Position numbers and translations under genes: made by a program
Notes under the pieces: model-generated
Database searches by the model: none
Told to the model about the DNA's origin: nothing
What the model saw: the letters and a program-made list of their open reading frames with translations, nothing else
Shown: in pieces, positions 23,428 through 32,505 of the stretch
Layout: each line of letters starts with the position of its first letter
Position numbering within the stretch: position 1 is the stretch's first letter
Assembly: GCF_016522065.1 (NCBI RefSeq)
Contig: NZ_JAEHFV010000005.1
Coordinates: 62,001 to 126,000 of the forward strand
Direction: 5' to 3'
Length of the DNA stretch: 64,000 nucleotides
DNA from: Flavobacterium agrisoli
GTDB lineage: Bacteria > Bacteroidota > Bacteroidia > Flavobacteriales > Flavobacteriaceae

Positions 23428-24765
23428 ATGCGAACCATTTTGTTATTCGGAGCCGGAAGATCATCAACTTTTTTGATACACTATTTGTTAGAAAAAGCGC
23501 AAGCAGAAAACCTACAATTGCTGATTGCCGATGAAAATGAACAAGCGGTACTAACTAAAATTGGAAGTCATGAGCGAGCTACTGTGTTACACGTAAACAT
23601 TTTTGACACCCAAAAAAGAAGAGAACTCATTTCGAAAGCCAACATCGTCATTTCGATGCTACCGGCTCATTTACATATTGAAGTTGCTAAAGATTGTTTG
23701 TTCTATCATAAAAACCTAGTAACCGCTTCGTATATCAGCGATGAAATGAAAGCTTTGGATGAAGAAGTCACCGCAAAAGGTCTTGTTTTTATGAATGAAA
23801 TAGGTCTTGATCCCGGAATTGATCACATGAGTGCTATGAAAACCATTGATGAAATAAGATCTAAAGGCGGTAAAATAGTGCTTTTTGAATCCTTTTGCGG
23901 CGGTTTAGTAGCACCTGAATCGGATTCTAATTTGTGGAATTATAAGTTTACTTGGGCGCCGCGTAATGTGGTTTTAGCTGGTCAAGGTGGTGCGGCAAAA
24001 TTCATTCAAGAAGGCACCTATAAATATATTCCGTATTCGAGTTTATTTAAACGCACTGAATTTTTGGATGTAGAAGGATACGGTCGGTTTGAAGCCTATC
24101 CAAATCGCGATTCGTTAAAATACCAATCGGTTTATGGCTTAGACGAGGTTTTAACCTTATATCGAGGTACGATTCGAAAAGTCGGCTTTTCAAAAGCTTG
24201 GAATTTGTTTGTGCAACTTGGAATGACCGATGACAGTTATGTTGTAGAAAATTCTGAAAACATGAGCTACCGTGAATTTGTCAATTCTTTTTTGCCGTAT
24301 CACCCAACAGATTCGGTGGAAATAAAACTCCGATTGCTCCTTAAAATTGATCCAGACGATATTATTTGGGACAAGCTAGTGGAGTTGGATTTATTTAATC
24401 CGCATAAACTAGTAGGTTTACCAAAGGCAACTCCCGCCCAAATTCTTCAAAAAATCCTAGAGCAAAGTTGGACACTAGCTCCCGGTGATAAAGACATGAT
24501 CGTGATGTACCACAAATTTGGTTATGAACTGAATGGTGAAAAGAAACAAATCGATTCTAAAATGGTCTGCATTGGACAAGATCAAACTTATACGGCAATG
24601 GCAAAAACAGTGGGACTCCCTGTTGCCATGGCTACTTTATTGATTTTGAATGAAAAAATTACAACTCTGGGTGTTCAACTTCCGGTAAAAAAAGAGGTTT
24701 ATGAACCAATTTTAAAAGAATTAGAGAAATACAATGTTGTTTTTACCGAAAAAGCAATGCCTTAA
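23428..24765 (+). CDS. Saccharopine dehydrogenase-like NAD(P)-binding oxidoreductase
   Basis: A 445-residue protein with an N-terminal Rossmann fold (LLFGAGRSSTFLIHYLL, the GxGxxS/A-type dinucleotide loop at about residues 7-13). A saccharopine dehydrogenase C-terminal domain follows, with GLDPGIDHMSAMKTIDE and the FCGGLVAPES loop. In the lysine pathway these enzymes form or cleave saccharopine. In Bacteroidota the homologues act as lysine-ketoglutarate reductase-like or related lysine dehydrogenases, but no lysine-degradation genes flank this one, so the exact reaction is not settled. It is monocistronic. Confidence 0.85.
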   Translation: MRTILLFGAGRSSTFLIHYLLEKAQAENLQLLIADENEQAVLTKIGSHERATVLHVNIFDTQKRRELISKANIVISMLPAHLHIEVAKDCLFYHKNLVTASYISDEMKALDEEVTAKGLVFMNEIGLDPGIDHMSAMKTIDEIRSKGGKIVLFESFCGGLVAPESDSNLWNYKFTWAPRNVVLAGQGGAAKFIQEGTYKYIPYSSLFKRTEFLDVEGYGRFEAYPNRDSLKYQSVYGLDEVLTLYRGTIRKVGFSKAWNLFVQLGMTDDSYVVENSENMSYREFVNSFLPYHPTDSVEIKLRLLLKIDPDDIIWDKLVELDLFNPHKLVGLPKATPAQILQKILEQSWTLAPGDKDMIVMYHKFGYELNGEKKQIDSKMVCIGQDQTYTAMAKTVGLPVAMATLLILNEKITTLGVQLPVKKEVYEPILKELEKYNVVFTEKAMP

Positions 24766-24905
24766 TTACATTTCTTGTGAGGGAATTTTAGGAATTTTAA
24801 TTACAGATTTATCCTTTTTGTACAAAAATATAGCAAAGTTATTAGTGATCAAAAAATGCATGTTAGCTAAAAACATTCTTGTAAACTACTCTCCTAATAC
24901 TGACA

Positions 24906-27212
24906 TTACATAGTTCCATTTTTATTTTTATGAACCGTAATGATGACGGCTTTTGAAGTTGGTGTATTGCTTAAACGTGCTTTACTTTGTATCGGAACTA
25001 AAACATTGGTTTCGGGAAAATAGGTTGCGGTGCATTTTGGTGGAATGTTATACGGAATAACAATAAATTGCTCGGCAGTTCGAGTTTCGCCTTCAAAATG
25101 ACTCACTAAATCAACCAAATCGTTTTTTTGCAAACCCAATTCCTGAATGTCCAATTCATTCATTAAAATCACCCGGCGTTCGTTTAAAATGCCTCGGTAA
25201 CGATCGTCTAACCCATAAATGGTCGTATTGTATTGGTCGTGGGTACGTATCGTCATCATCAGCAACTGGTCTTTTTTCAATTGAATATCGGAAGGCTGGT
25301 TAAGGGTAAAATTTGCTTTTCCAGTATGCGAAACACTAAAATCATGTGCTCGTGCCGAGTTGGGCAAATAAAAGCCGCCTCCTTGGCGTACTCGTTCGTT
25401 AAAGTTTTCAAATCCCGGAATGGTAGCTTCGATTGCATCACGAATCAAATCGTAATTGCTGGCTAATTTTTCCCAATTGATAGGCGTGTTTTGTAAAGTT
25501 GCTTTGGCAATGCCGGCTACAATTGCGGTTTCACTTTTCAAATAGGGCGATAAAGGTGCTAAAGAACCTTCCGATTTTGAGACGACTCCCATAGAATTTT
25601 CAACAGTTACAAATTGTGTTCCGCTACTTTGGTAGTCTTTTTCCGTGCGCCCTAAACAAGGCAAGATTAAAGCTTCCTTTCCGTGAATCAAATGACTTCG
25701 ATTTAATTTAGTCGAAATATGAACCGTTAAGTCGCAATTGCGAAGCGCTTCGGCGGTGTATTCGGTGTCGGGTGTAGCGGAGATGAAATTGCCTCCCATT
25801 CCCAAGAAAAAACGAGCCTTTTTTTGATGCATTGCTTCTATTGAATCGACTACATCATGTCCGTATTCGCGTGGCGTTTGAATGCCAAAATGTTTGTCGA
25901 GGGCATCTAAAAATGCTTTTCCAGGTTTTTCCCAAATTCCCATCGTTCGGTCGCCCTGCACATTCGAATGGCCTCGAACCGGACAAGTTCCAGCTCCTTC
26001 TTTACCAATGCTGCCTTTCAATAGTAATAAATTTACCACTTCACGAATGTTATCCACACCATTTTTATGTTGGGTTAAACCCATTGCCCAACAAATAATT
26101 ATTTTTTTATTTGCCGCAATCATTTCGGCTGCTTCAAAAATTTCTTCGGTAGTGAGTCCCGTTTGAAGCACTAATTCATCGAAATTTTGCTGTTCTAAAT
26201 CGGCTATAAAAGCCTCAAAACCCAAAGTGTGTTCTTTTATAAAAGCATGGTCAAAAATGGTTCCCGGGTTCTTTTTTTCTTTTTGATTTAAAATTATTAA
26301 GATGGCTTTTAGCAAAGCCACATCGCCATTAATGCGGACTTGCAAAAAAAGGTCGGATAAATCGATTCCTTTTCCCAACCATTTTAGTGGACTTTGTGGG
26401 TCGATGTAGTTTTTTAATCCTACTTCGGGCAACGGATTTATACTGATTATTTTGCCGCCTTTTTCTTTGGTTTTGTGAAGCGCCGTTAACATTCTCGGAT
26501 GATTGGTTCCAGGATTTTGCCCCATTACAATAACCAAATCAGCGTATTCAAAATCGTCTAAAGTGACAGATCCTTTTCCTATTCCTAGCGTTTCAGACAA
26601 AGCTGTTCCGCTAGATTCATGACACATATTAGAACAGTCGGGTAAATTGTTTGTGCCATAGCTGCGCACAAATAATTGGTACAAATAAGCCGCTTCGTTA
26701 CTCGTTCGACCCGAAGTGTAAAAAATAGCTTCGTTGGGCGAAGCCAATTTATTGAGTTTTTTTGCGATTATAGAAAAAGCATCCTCCCAGCTAATTCCGG
26801 TATAATGTGAAGCACCTTCGGGCAAATACATAGGATGTGTTATACGACCCTTTTTCCCTAACTCATAATCAGAAAGCGCACCGAGTTCGGCAATACTATG
26901 CGTAGCAAAAAATAGCGGACTTACCCTGCACTTGGTTGCTTCTTCGGCTACGGCTTTGGCTCCGTTTTCGCAATATTCAGCTAAAAAATGACGCTTTTCA
27001 TCTGGATCGGGCCAGGCACAACCAGGACAATCAAAACCGTCTTTTTGGTTGAGTTTGCCTAATAATTTCATTCCCTTAAAAAAACCAACTTCTTCCACAA
27101 TATGTGTCATCGCCGATATGATTGCTTTAGTCCCCACGGCCGATTTTGGCAGAACGGTTTCTTTGATTCCGGTAAATTGAACAGGTGGTTGCGCTATGGT
27201 TTTCTTTTTCAT
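24906..27212 (-). CDS. FdhF/YdeP-type molybdopterin oxidoreductase
   Basis: A 768-residue protein of the YdeP branch of the formate dehydrogenase alpha-subunit family. The start is taken at 27212, the Met of MKKKTIAQPPVQ, 10 bases after the fdhD stop; the frame extends further upstream only into fdhD. Near the N terminus is CPGC (Cys62 and Cys65 by this numbering), followed by the molybdopterin domains, with GRTSNEAAYLYQLFVR and VIVMGQNPGTNHPRML. The third and fourth cysteines of a ferredoxin-like cluster are not obvious, as usual for YdeP. The substrate is unknown; E. coli YdeP is linked to acid resistance. It is co-transcribed with fdhD. Confidence 0.87.
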   Translation of the reverse strand: MKKKTIAQPPVQFTGIKETVLPKSAVGTKAIISAMTHIVEEVGFFKGMKLLGKLNQKDGFDCPGCAWPDPDEKRHFLAEYCENGAKAVAEEATKCRVSPLFFATHSIAELGALSDYELGKKGRITHPMYLPEGASHYTGISWEDAFSIIAKKLNKLASPNEAIFYTSGRTSNEAAYLYQLFVRSYGTNNLPDCSNMCHESSGTALSETLGIGKGSVTLDDFEYADLVIVMGQNPGTNHPRMLTALHKTKEKGGKIISINPLPEVGLKNYIDPQSPLKWLGKGIDLSDLFLQVRINGDVALLKAILIILNQKEKKNPGTIFDHAFIKEHTLGFEAFIADLEQQNFDELVLQTGLTTEEIFEAAEMIAANKKIIICWAMGLTQHKNGVDNIREVVNLLLLKGSIGKEGAGTCPVRGHSNVQGDRTMGIWEKPGKAFLDALDKHFGIQTPREYGHDVVDSIEAMHQKKARFFLGMGGNFISATPDTEYTAEALRNCDLTVHISTKLNRSHLIHGKEALILPCLGRTEKDYQSSGTQFVTVENSMGVVSKSEGSLAPLSPYLKSETAIVAGIAKATLQNTPINWEKLASNYDLIRDAIEATIPGFENFNERVRQGGGFYLPNSARAHDFSVSHTGKANFTLNQPSDIQLKKDQLLMMTIRTHDQYNTTIYGLDDRYRGILNERRVILMNELDIQELGLQKNDLVDLVSHFEGETRTAEQFIVIPYNIPPKCTATYFPETNVLVPIQSKARLSNTPTSKAVIITVHKNKNGTM

Positions 27213-27222
27213 AATCGTTTTT

Positions 27223-28026
27223 TTAAAAGGTACTACTAACGGTTGTATTCGGGTTGGCGTAAACAGTTGCTTTTTCCTCTCTTGAAAAGCCAATCAAGCA
27301 AATACCAAATTCTTTCGCATAATCAACTGCTAAACTCGAACAGGCTGATACCGCAACTACAGTAGCAATTTTGGCAAAAAAAGCTTTAGTTATAATTTCG
27401 TAGGAAACTCGGCCGCTAACCAACATAAAAGTAGCCGAATGAAGTTTGTTCTGTAGAATCAAATCACCGATGCATTTGTCGACTGCATTGTGTCGGCCAA
27501 TATCTTCTTGTAGGGTCAGTAATTCGTAATTAGAATTAAACAAAGCTGCAGCATGTGAGCCTCCAGTTTGATTGAAAACATCCTGATGCCTCTGCATAAT
27601 CCGAAACATTTCGGGTAATTTTTCTAAATCAATGGCGTTTTTTGATTGTAATTTTTGCTTGGGTTGTATTAAATCGCTCAACGATTGTTTGCCGCAGATA
27701 CCACAAGATGAAACGGATAAAAGGGAACGTTTATTGAGATAACCCACACCTAAATCGGCTATCGGAATTTGAACATTTATTTTGGCAAATTCATTTTCTG
27801 AATTTTCAAGTATGTCTATTTTAGGTATTTCAGTACCACGATAAATATCTTCAGCAAAAAGCAAACCCAAAATTAATGGAATATCTTTCCCCGGCGTTCG
27901 CATCACTACGGTAAAAGGATTGCCGTTAATATTGATTTCAAGCGGTGCTTCTACTACCAAATAATCCTGAATTAAAGTAGTCGCATCGGCCGTTTTTTTT
28001 ATGCCTTCGTAGTAAATGGTTTGCAT
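27223..28026 (-). CDS. fdhD: Formate dehydrogenase accessory sulfurtransferase FdhD
   Basis: A 267-residue protein that passes sulfur to the molybdenum cofactor of formate dehydrogenase-type enzymes. The catalytic cysteine pair is Cys108 and Cys111 in SVSSCGICGK, and the cofactor-contact motif GGSHAAALF follows at about residue 160, with DIGRHNAVDKCIG after it. The length is normal. It lies 10 bases upstream of the YdeP-type enzyme, the only molybdo-enzyme in the window and its presumed client. No other cofactor genes are near. Confidence 0.94.
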   Translation of the reverse strand: MQTIYYEGIKKTADATTLIQDYLVVEAPLEININGNPFTVVMRTPGKDIPLILGLLFAEDIYRGTEIPKIDILENSENEFAKINVQIPIADLGVGYLNKRSLLSVSSCGICGKQSLSDLIQPKQKLQSKNAIDLEKLPEMFRIMQRHQDVFNQTGGSHAAALFNSNYELLTLQEDIGRHNAVDKCIGDLILQNKLHSATFMLVSGRVSYEIITKAFFAKIATVVAVSACSSLAVDYAKEFGICLIGFSREEKATVYANPNTTVSSTF

Positions 28027-28160
28027 GATTTTTTGAATCTGTACCCGTAAAGTTAAGAAAATAGCCCGAAACCGTAAGCGATTTTGTGTTATTACTTAGC
28101 GAGGAACTGTTGTAAGTGCCTTTTTTGAATACAATTCAGAATTTCCTGTTGTAGCAATCC

Positions 28161-29117
28161 TCAATAACAGCTCAACAAGACTTTCTTTCCGTGCCACAGT
28201 ACACTTGGGTTGATAAGAATGATGCAAAAAACGCCCGACACTATTAAAAATTTCAAAAGATTGTGCAGCATCAAAAAACGGCTCTTTTTTTCGGCTTTCC
28301 ACAGGATGAGCAAAAAAAACAACAAAACCAGAAACGAGAAATAAAAATAGAGGTCCATATAACCCACATCATACATTTCAATTAAAATATAAACCGGAAT
28401 AATGGTAGCCAATGTTAACAGGCTAATAAGTGTTTTTGAAGTGGTAATGCCGTAAACAATAGGAATGGTTTGGTAATTATTAGCCAAGTCGCCCTTGATA
28501 TTTTCCAAATCTTTTACCATTTCCCGAATTAAAATCAGTAAAAACAAAAAGCCCGCATGTGCAAAAATAACCACAAAATGACCTTTTTGATTTTCTAATT
28601 CTTCAAAAGGAACTCGGTAATAATAATATAAAAGCAAGGCGAAAAACGGAAAAATGGCCAAAATAGCAGCCATAAAATTACCTACAAATGGATGTTTTTT
28701 TACCTTATGCGAGTACAGCCAAACTAAAAAAATATAGACTGAAAAAAACAAACAAGCGCGCCAAGACACCACAAGTCCCATCAAAGCGGCTATGAAATTT
28801 AGCGAAAAATAAACACGCAATTTGGTTGTTTGACTTACCAAACGATCCAACATGGTTTTATGCGGACGGTTAATAAGGTCTTTTTTAGCATCGTAAAAGT
28901 TGTTGATAATGTAACCCGAAGCAATTGTAATCGCCGAGGCAAAAACCATCAAAAACAAGTTAAAGTCGAGTAGAATATCGAGTGCACGTTCTTCTGGATT
29001 TAAAATAAAAATAGCCGAAAGGTATTGCGCAATGATGATAATTGGAATGTTGTATCCGCGAATTACAGAAAATAAACTTATAATTTTTAGAATTAAAAGT
29101 TTGTATTTTCTGTTCAT
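28161..29117 (-). CDS. UbiA family prenyltransferase (geranylgeranylglycerol-phosphate synthase-like branch)
   Basis: A 318-residue polytopic protein with about eight to nine membrane segments. It has the two Asp-rich motifs of the UbiA superfamily: NNFYDAKKD (NxxxDxxxD type) near residue 67 and DLENIKGD near 190. These bind the prenyl diphosphate with Mg2+. In Bacteroidota such proteins are commonly annotated as geranylgeranylglycerol-phosphate geranylgeranyltransferase, but the acceptor here is not proven. It sits beside two mevalonate-pathway genes (29799 and 31297), which supports an isoprenoid role. The C terminus continues past the last membrane segment by about 15 residues. Confidence 0.83.
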   Translation of the reverse strand: MNRKYKLLILKIISLFSVIRGYNIPIIIIAQYLSAIFILNPEERALDILLDFNLFLMVFASAITIASGYIINNFYDAKKDLINRPHKTMLDRLVSQTTKLRVYFSLNFIAALMGLVVSWRACLFFSVYIFLVWLYSHKVKKHPFVGNFMAAILAIFPFFALLLYYYYRVPFEELENQKGHFVVIFAHAGFLFLLILIREMVKDLENIKGDLANNYQTIPIVYGITTSKTLISLLTLATIIPVYILIEMYDVGYMDLYFYFSFLVLLFFLLILWKAEKKSRFLMLHNLLKFLIVSGVFCIILINPSVLWHGKKVLLSCY

Positions 29118-29168
29118 AATATAGGTTTAATTTAAGTTAAAAAATGCAATTTAAGATATTGCATGCAA

Positions 29169-29762
29169 TTATTTTAAAACGTCTTTGAGTAATTTATCCG
29201 TTTCAAATCCCAATTTACGTATACTTGCCATTGCTTCTTTTTGGGTAATAGAAAGTTCTTTAACGCGTTCTTTTTCCATAAAAAATAACGAACCCGACCA
29301 AGGGCTTGGTGCATTAGGAATAAAAATGGTGCAATGTGTTTCGTTGATGTTTTCTATTAAAAAACCCATTTGGCAAGCATCATCAAACTGGGCTAAAATA
29401 ACTTTTAAATCTTCTTTCGCTTCAATTCCCATAATATTTTCGTTCATGTTTTTCATAAACGAATAACCAGGAACTAAGTTCAAAATTCGATTTTCGAGTT
29501 TATCAATGAATTTTTGGGCGTAATAGGTTCGGCCAATAATGCCAGCTACCAAACAAATAAACAGGATAATTACAATGGCAATGATTTCTTGAAGCGCAAT
29601 TCCGAAAATTAACGTTTTGGGTAAAGAATGAATGATGGGTCCCGTGACTTTATGGATGATGGCGTACGCTTTTTCAAGAATGACAATCAATAAAATTACG
29701 GGAACTAAAAACAAAATTCCGCCAATAAAAGTGGCTTTTAAAATAGAAGTAATATTTTTCAT
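29169..29762 (-). CDS. DUF502 family membrane protein
   Basis: A 197-residue protein with two N-terminal membrane segments (about 8-30 and 50-75) and a C-terminal domain. That domain holds RILNLVPGYSFMKNM and a later FIPNAPSPWSGSLFF, both typical of DUF502. The function is unknown, but it is common across bacteria and often near lipid or isoprenoid genes. It is 36 bases from the mevalonate kinase start region and 51 bases upstream of the UbiA gene, so it could belong to the same transcript. Confidence 0.85.
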   Translation of the reverse strand: MKNITSILKATFIGGILFLVPVILLIVILEKAYAIIHKVTGPIIHSLPKTLIFGIALQEIIAIVIILFICLVAGIIGRTYYAQKFIDKLENRILNLVPGYSFMKNMNENIMGIEAKEDLKVILAQFDDACQMGFLIENINETHCTIFIPNAPSPWSGSLFFMEKERVKELSITQKEAMASIRKLGFETDKLLKDVLK

Positions 29763-29798
29763 GCCTTTGCTTTTTTGTTTATTGGATAAAATAGGTGT

Positions 29799-30737
29799 CT
29801 AGAATTGATAAACCACTTCCAGCTTATAGTCTTTTAAAGAAGCTTTGGCTTTTTCTAAATTTTCGGTGAATCCCAAAATATAACCGCCACCGCCAGAACC
29901 ACATAATTTTAAATAATAATCGTTACTGTCTATTCCGTGTTGCCAAATTCCGTGAAATTGTTCCGGAATCATGGGTTTAAAGTGATTTAAAACAACTTTG
30001 GATAACTTTTTCGTATTGGTAAACAAGGATTTCATATCGCCATGTAAAAAGTTATCTACACAAGCATCGGTATATTTAACAAATTGATTTTTTAACATCG
30101 CGCGGAAACCTTTATCTTTTAAATTTTCCATGAAAATATTAACCATCGGAGCGGTTTCGCCCACAATACCCGAATCCAATAAAAACACGGCGCCTTTGCC
30201 TTCAAAACTTTGCGTCGGAATACCGGTTGCTTCGATATTATCTTTCGAATTAATTAAAATCGGAATACTCAAATAACTGTTTAACGGATCTAAACCAGAG
30301 CTTTTTCCGTGGAAAAAACTTTCCATAGCCGAGAATATTCCCTTTAATTGTAATAATTTTTCACGAGTTAAATTCTCTAAAACCGTAATTTTGTGCAGCG
30401 CATATTTGTCGTAAATAGCGGCTACCAATGCGCCACTGCTCCCCACACCATATCCTTGTGGAATACTAGAGTCAAAATACATTCCGTTTTCGATGTCACT
30501 TTTTAAGCTTTCGATATCAAAAGAAACCAATTCCGGCTGCTCGCTCTCAAGATTTTCCAAATAAACAGCATAGCGCTTTAAACTAGCATTAGAGGCAAGG
30601 GCTTCGGCAGAAGGATTTTCTTCTTTCTTTAAAGCACCATTGTAAAAATTGTAAGGAATAGAAAGTCCTTTAGAGTCACGAATGATTCCGTATTCTCCAA
30701 AGAGTAATATTTTTGAGTAAAATAAAGGTCCTTTCAT
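29799..30737 (-). CDS. GHMP family kinase, probable mevalonate kinase
   Basis: A 312-residue kinase. The GHMP phosphate-binding motif is clear as IPQGYGVGSSGALVAAIYDKY, followed by SGLDPLNSYLS and, near the C terminus, CGSGGGGYILGF (motif 3). The start (YSKILLFGEYGII) matches motif 1. Paired with mvaD, it most likely phosphorylates mevalonate or phosphomevalonate in the pathway to isopentenyl diphosphate. Mevalonate versus phosphomevalonate kinase cannot be decided here. The toxin gene ends 5 bases before its start, so the toxin-antitoxin pair may share its transcript. Confidence 0.85.
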   Translation of the reverse strand: MKGPLFYSKILLFGEYGIIRDSKGLSIPYNFYNGALKKEENPSAEALASNASLKRYAVYLENLESEQPELVSFDIESLKSDIENGMYFDSSIPQGYGVGSSGALVAAIYDKYALHKITVLENLTREKLLQLKGIFSAMESFFHGKSSGLDPLNSYLSIPILINSKDNIEATGIPTQSFEGKGAVFLLDSGIVGETAPMVNIFMENLKDKGFRAMLKNQFVKYTDACVDNFLHGDMKSLFTNTKKLSKVVLNHFKPMIPEQFHGIWQHGIDSNDYYLKLCGSGGGGYILGFTENLEKAKASLKDYKLEVVYQF

Positions 30738-30742
30738 ATAAT

Positions 30743-31045
30743 TTAGTTAATGTCTTTTTTTATTTTATTCGGGTTTTGTCTTGTATCGAAAACGCTGATA
30801 ATAGTTATTTCTTTTGAATTGAAAGTATAATAAAAAGTAGTCCGTCTTGTTAGGACACATTTTCTAATCATTTTATTATTCTCGCTGCAAGGAAAACTTT
30901 CAGGATGTAAAAGAATCGCTAAAATTGATTGATCAAATTTTTTCAAAAAATCAAATTTTCTTTTTGTTGACCATTTTGTGTCAATGTAATTCAGAATGTT
31001 TTCAAAAGATTTTTCGGCTCTTAGAGTAAATTTGATTTTTCTCAA
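30743..31045 (-). CDS. RelE/ParE family toxin
   Basis: A 100-residue protein with the ParE/RelE pattern: N-terminal FTLRAEKSFENILNYI helix, central LLHPESFP, and C-terminal CVLTRRTTFYYTFNSKEITIISVFDTRQNP, where the F-x-T/D-R-Q-N-P ending matches the family. Members either inhibit gyrase (ParE) or cut ribosome-bound mRNA (RelE). Its start overlaps the antitoxin stop by 4 bases, the usual order with the antitoxin first. It lies between mvaD and the GHMP kinase, on the same strand. Confidence 0.85.
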   Translation of the reverse strand: MRKIKFTLRAEKSFENILNYIDTKWSTKRKFDFLKKFDQSILAILLHPESFPCSENNKMIRKCVLTRRTTFYYTFNSKEITIISVFDTRQNPNKIKKDIN

Positions 31046-31266
31046 CGTAAACCGTGTCTTTTTAAAATTGATTCGTAACTTACAACTTCTCCTCTTTCAA
31101 ATTCTTGTATGCTTAGTTCAATATCCTCTTTCTGCTCATCAGTAAGGTCATTCCACCAATCTTTTTGTTCTTTTTTAAAAATTTTGCGAATAGATTTTAT
31201 AATAGCTGGATTTTCTGTTTCCGCTAACATTTTAATTAATTCTAATTTTTCAACTTGAATATCCAT
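31042..31266 (-). CDS. Antitoxin of the RelE/ParE-type pair
   Basis: A 74-residue, mostly helical and acidic protein with a C-terminal SYESILKRHGL, a pattern seen in antitoxins of ParE-like toxins. I start it at the ATG 31266; the frame reaches back only to a TTG at 31272. It overlaps the toxin by 4 bases. A TATCTTTA, close to TAnnTTTG, lies just upstream on the minus strand and could serve as its own promoter. The N-terminal half probably gives dimerisation or DNA binding and the rest binds the toxin. Confidence 0.8.
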   Translation of the reverse strand: MDIQVEKLELIKMLAETENPAIIKSIRKIFKKEQKDWWNDLTDEQKEDIELSIQEFERGEVVSYESILKRHGLR

Positions 31267-31296
31267 GATCAAAAATTTAACTAAAGATACGGAAAA

Positions 31297-32397
31297 TTAT
31301 AATGCAACAGCACCCATTCCAATTTCGTCGCAAATGTACTGCGCATTTTGGCAAAAGTCAACTAATTCGTTCTGAATAAAATGTAGTACTTTTTCTTTGA
31401 TATTTTCGGGATAAAGTACGTGAACGTTGGCACCCGCATCAAGTGTGAAACAAACCGGAATTTGGTTTTCGGCTCTAAATTTCCAAATTGCATTGATAAT
31501 TTGCAAAGTATTGGGTTTCATTAAAATAAAATACGGCATGGAAGTCATCATCATGGCGTGCAATGTAAGTGCTTCGCTTTCGACAATTTTAATGAATTCG
31601 TCTAAATTTCCTTTTTCGAAAATAGAAATTAATTTATCCAGATTTTCATGTGCTTGTTCAAAACGGCGTTCGGCAAAAGGATGGTTGTGCATCAAATTGT
31701 GACCAACAGTGCTCGAAACTTGTTTTTCGCCTTTATCGACCAATAAAATGGTGTCTTGATAATTTTTAAAATTGTCGTGAATAGTGTATGGAAATGGAAC
31801 TCCAAACAAATCAGAACTTCCTTCAATATTGGCTTGATTGCCCCACACTACCATATTTCCTTTAATACTTCGGCAAGCGCTACCAGAGCCTAAACGCGCT
31901 AAAAACGAAGCTTTTTGATAAAAATAATCGTCTGACATCGCTGGGTTTAGTTGTTTTTCCAGACTCATAAAATTCATAGCCAAAGCTGCCATTCCCGAAG
32001 CCGAAGAAGCAATTCCAGAACTATGTGGAAACGTGTTTTTTGTATCAATCGTAAAATGATAGTCTTTCAAAAAAGGCAAATAGGCTTCAATTCGCTCTAA
32101 AAATTTTTGAATTTTGGGTTTGAAATCTTCTTTGGATTGCCCTTCAAAAAGCAAATCGAAAGAAAATCCAGTGGTTACTATCGAAGCAGCTCTTTTCTCA
32201 AAACTCAGTTTGGTTATCGTTTTACAATTATTCAAAGTAAAACTTACCGAAGGATTAGCGGGAATTTGATGACCAAGATCATCTCTTTTTCCCCAATATT
32301 TTACTAAGGCAATGTTGCTGGGTGCGCTCCATTCAAATTGACCATTTTCGATAGTATGCGTATATTTTTCAGGAATAAAATCAGTAGTTGTAAACAT
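31297..32397 (-). CDS. mvaD: Diphosphomevalonate decarboxylase
   Basis: A 366-residue enzyme making isopentenyl diphosphate from mevalonate diphosphate with ATP. The GHMP motif is FPHSSGIASSASGMAALAM, and the N-terminal SNIALVKYWGKRD, AGSGSACRSI-like LGSGSACRSIKG and C-terminal FTLDAGANVHVLYP segments are all specific for this enzyme. The length is slightly longer than the usual 330 because of the N-terminal extension of about 25 residues common in Bacteroidota. It is the first gene of the isoprenoid stretch, and the toxin-antitoxin pair follows it directly. Confidence 0.95.
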   Translation of the reverse strand: MFTTTDFIPEKYTHTIENGQFEWSAPSNIALVKYWGKRDDLGHQIPANPSVSFTLNNCKTITKLSFEKRAASIVTTGFSFDLLFEGQSKEDFKPKIQKFLERIEAYLPFLKDYHFTIDTKNTFPHSSGIASSASGMAALAMNFMSLEKQLNPAMSDDYFYQKASFLARLGSGSACRSIKGNMVVWGNQANIEGSSDLFGVPFPYTIHDNFKNYQDTILLVDKGEKQVSSTVGHNLMHNHPFAERRFEQAHENLDKLISIFEKGNLDEFIKIVESEALTLHAMMMTSMPYFILMKPNTLQIINAIWKFRAENQIPVCFTLDAGANVHVLYPENIKEKVLHFIQNELVDFCQNAQYICDEIGMGAVAL

Positions 32398-32414
32398 GAA
32401 TTGTAAAATTTGGG

Positions 32415-32422
32415 CAAAGATA
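32415..32422 (-). promoter_or_regulatory. -7 promoter element of mvaD
   Basis: Minus-strand TATCTTTG matches TAnnTTTG, 17 bases before the mvaD start. A TTG lies 22 bases further upstream, slightly longer than the usual spacing. Confidence 0.55.
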
Positions 32423-32473
32423 CTTTTTTTGCCATTACCGATTGCAATTTATCAAGTGCTGCTTGTTTTTGTT

Positions 32474-32481
32474 TATTTTTG
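32474..32481 (+). promoter_or_regulatory. -7 promoter element of the TspO gene
   Basis: TATTTTTG matches TAnnTTTG, 24 bases before the ATG at 32506. No clear -33 element. Confidence 0.5.
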
Positions 32482-32505
32482 AATCTATATTAAAATTTTT
32501 AGTTA

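Noticed and set aside
28096..28302. A minus-strand frame of 68 residues at the end of the UbiA gene
   Set aside because: It overlaps the real UbiA C terminus in another frame, has no signal or motif, and no independent start context.
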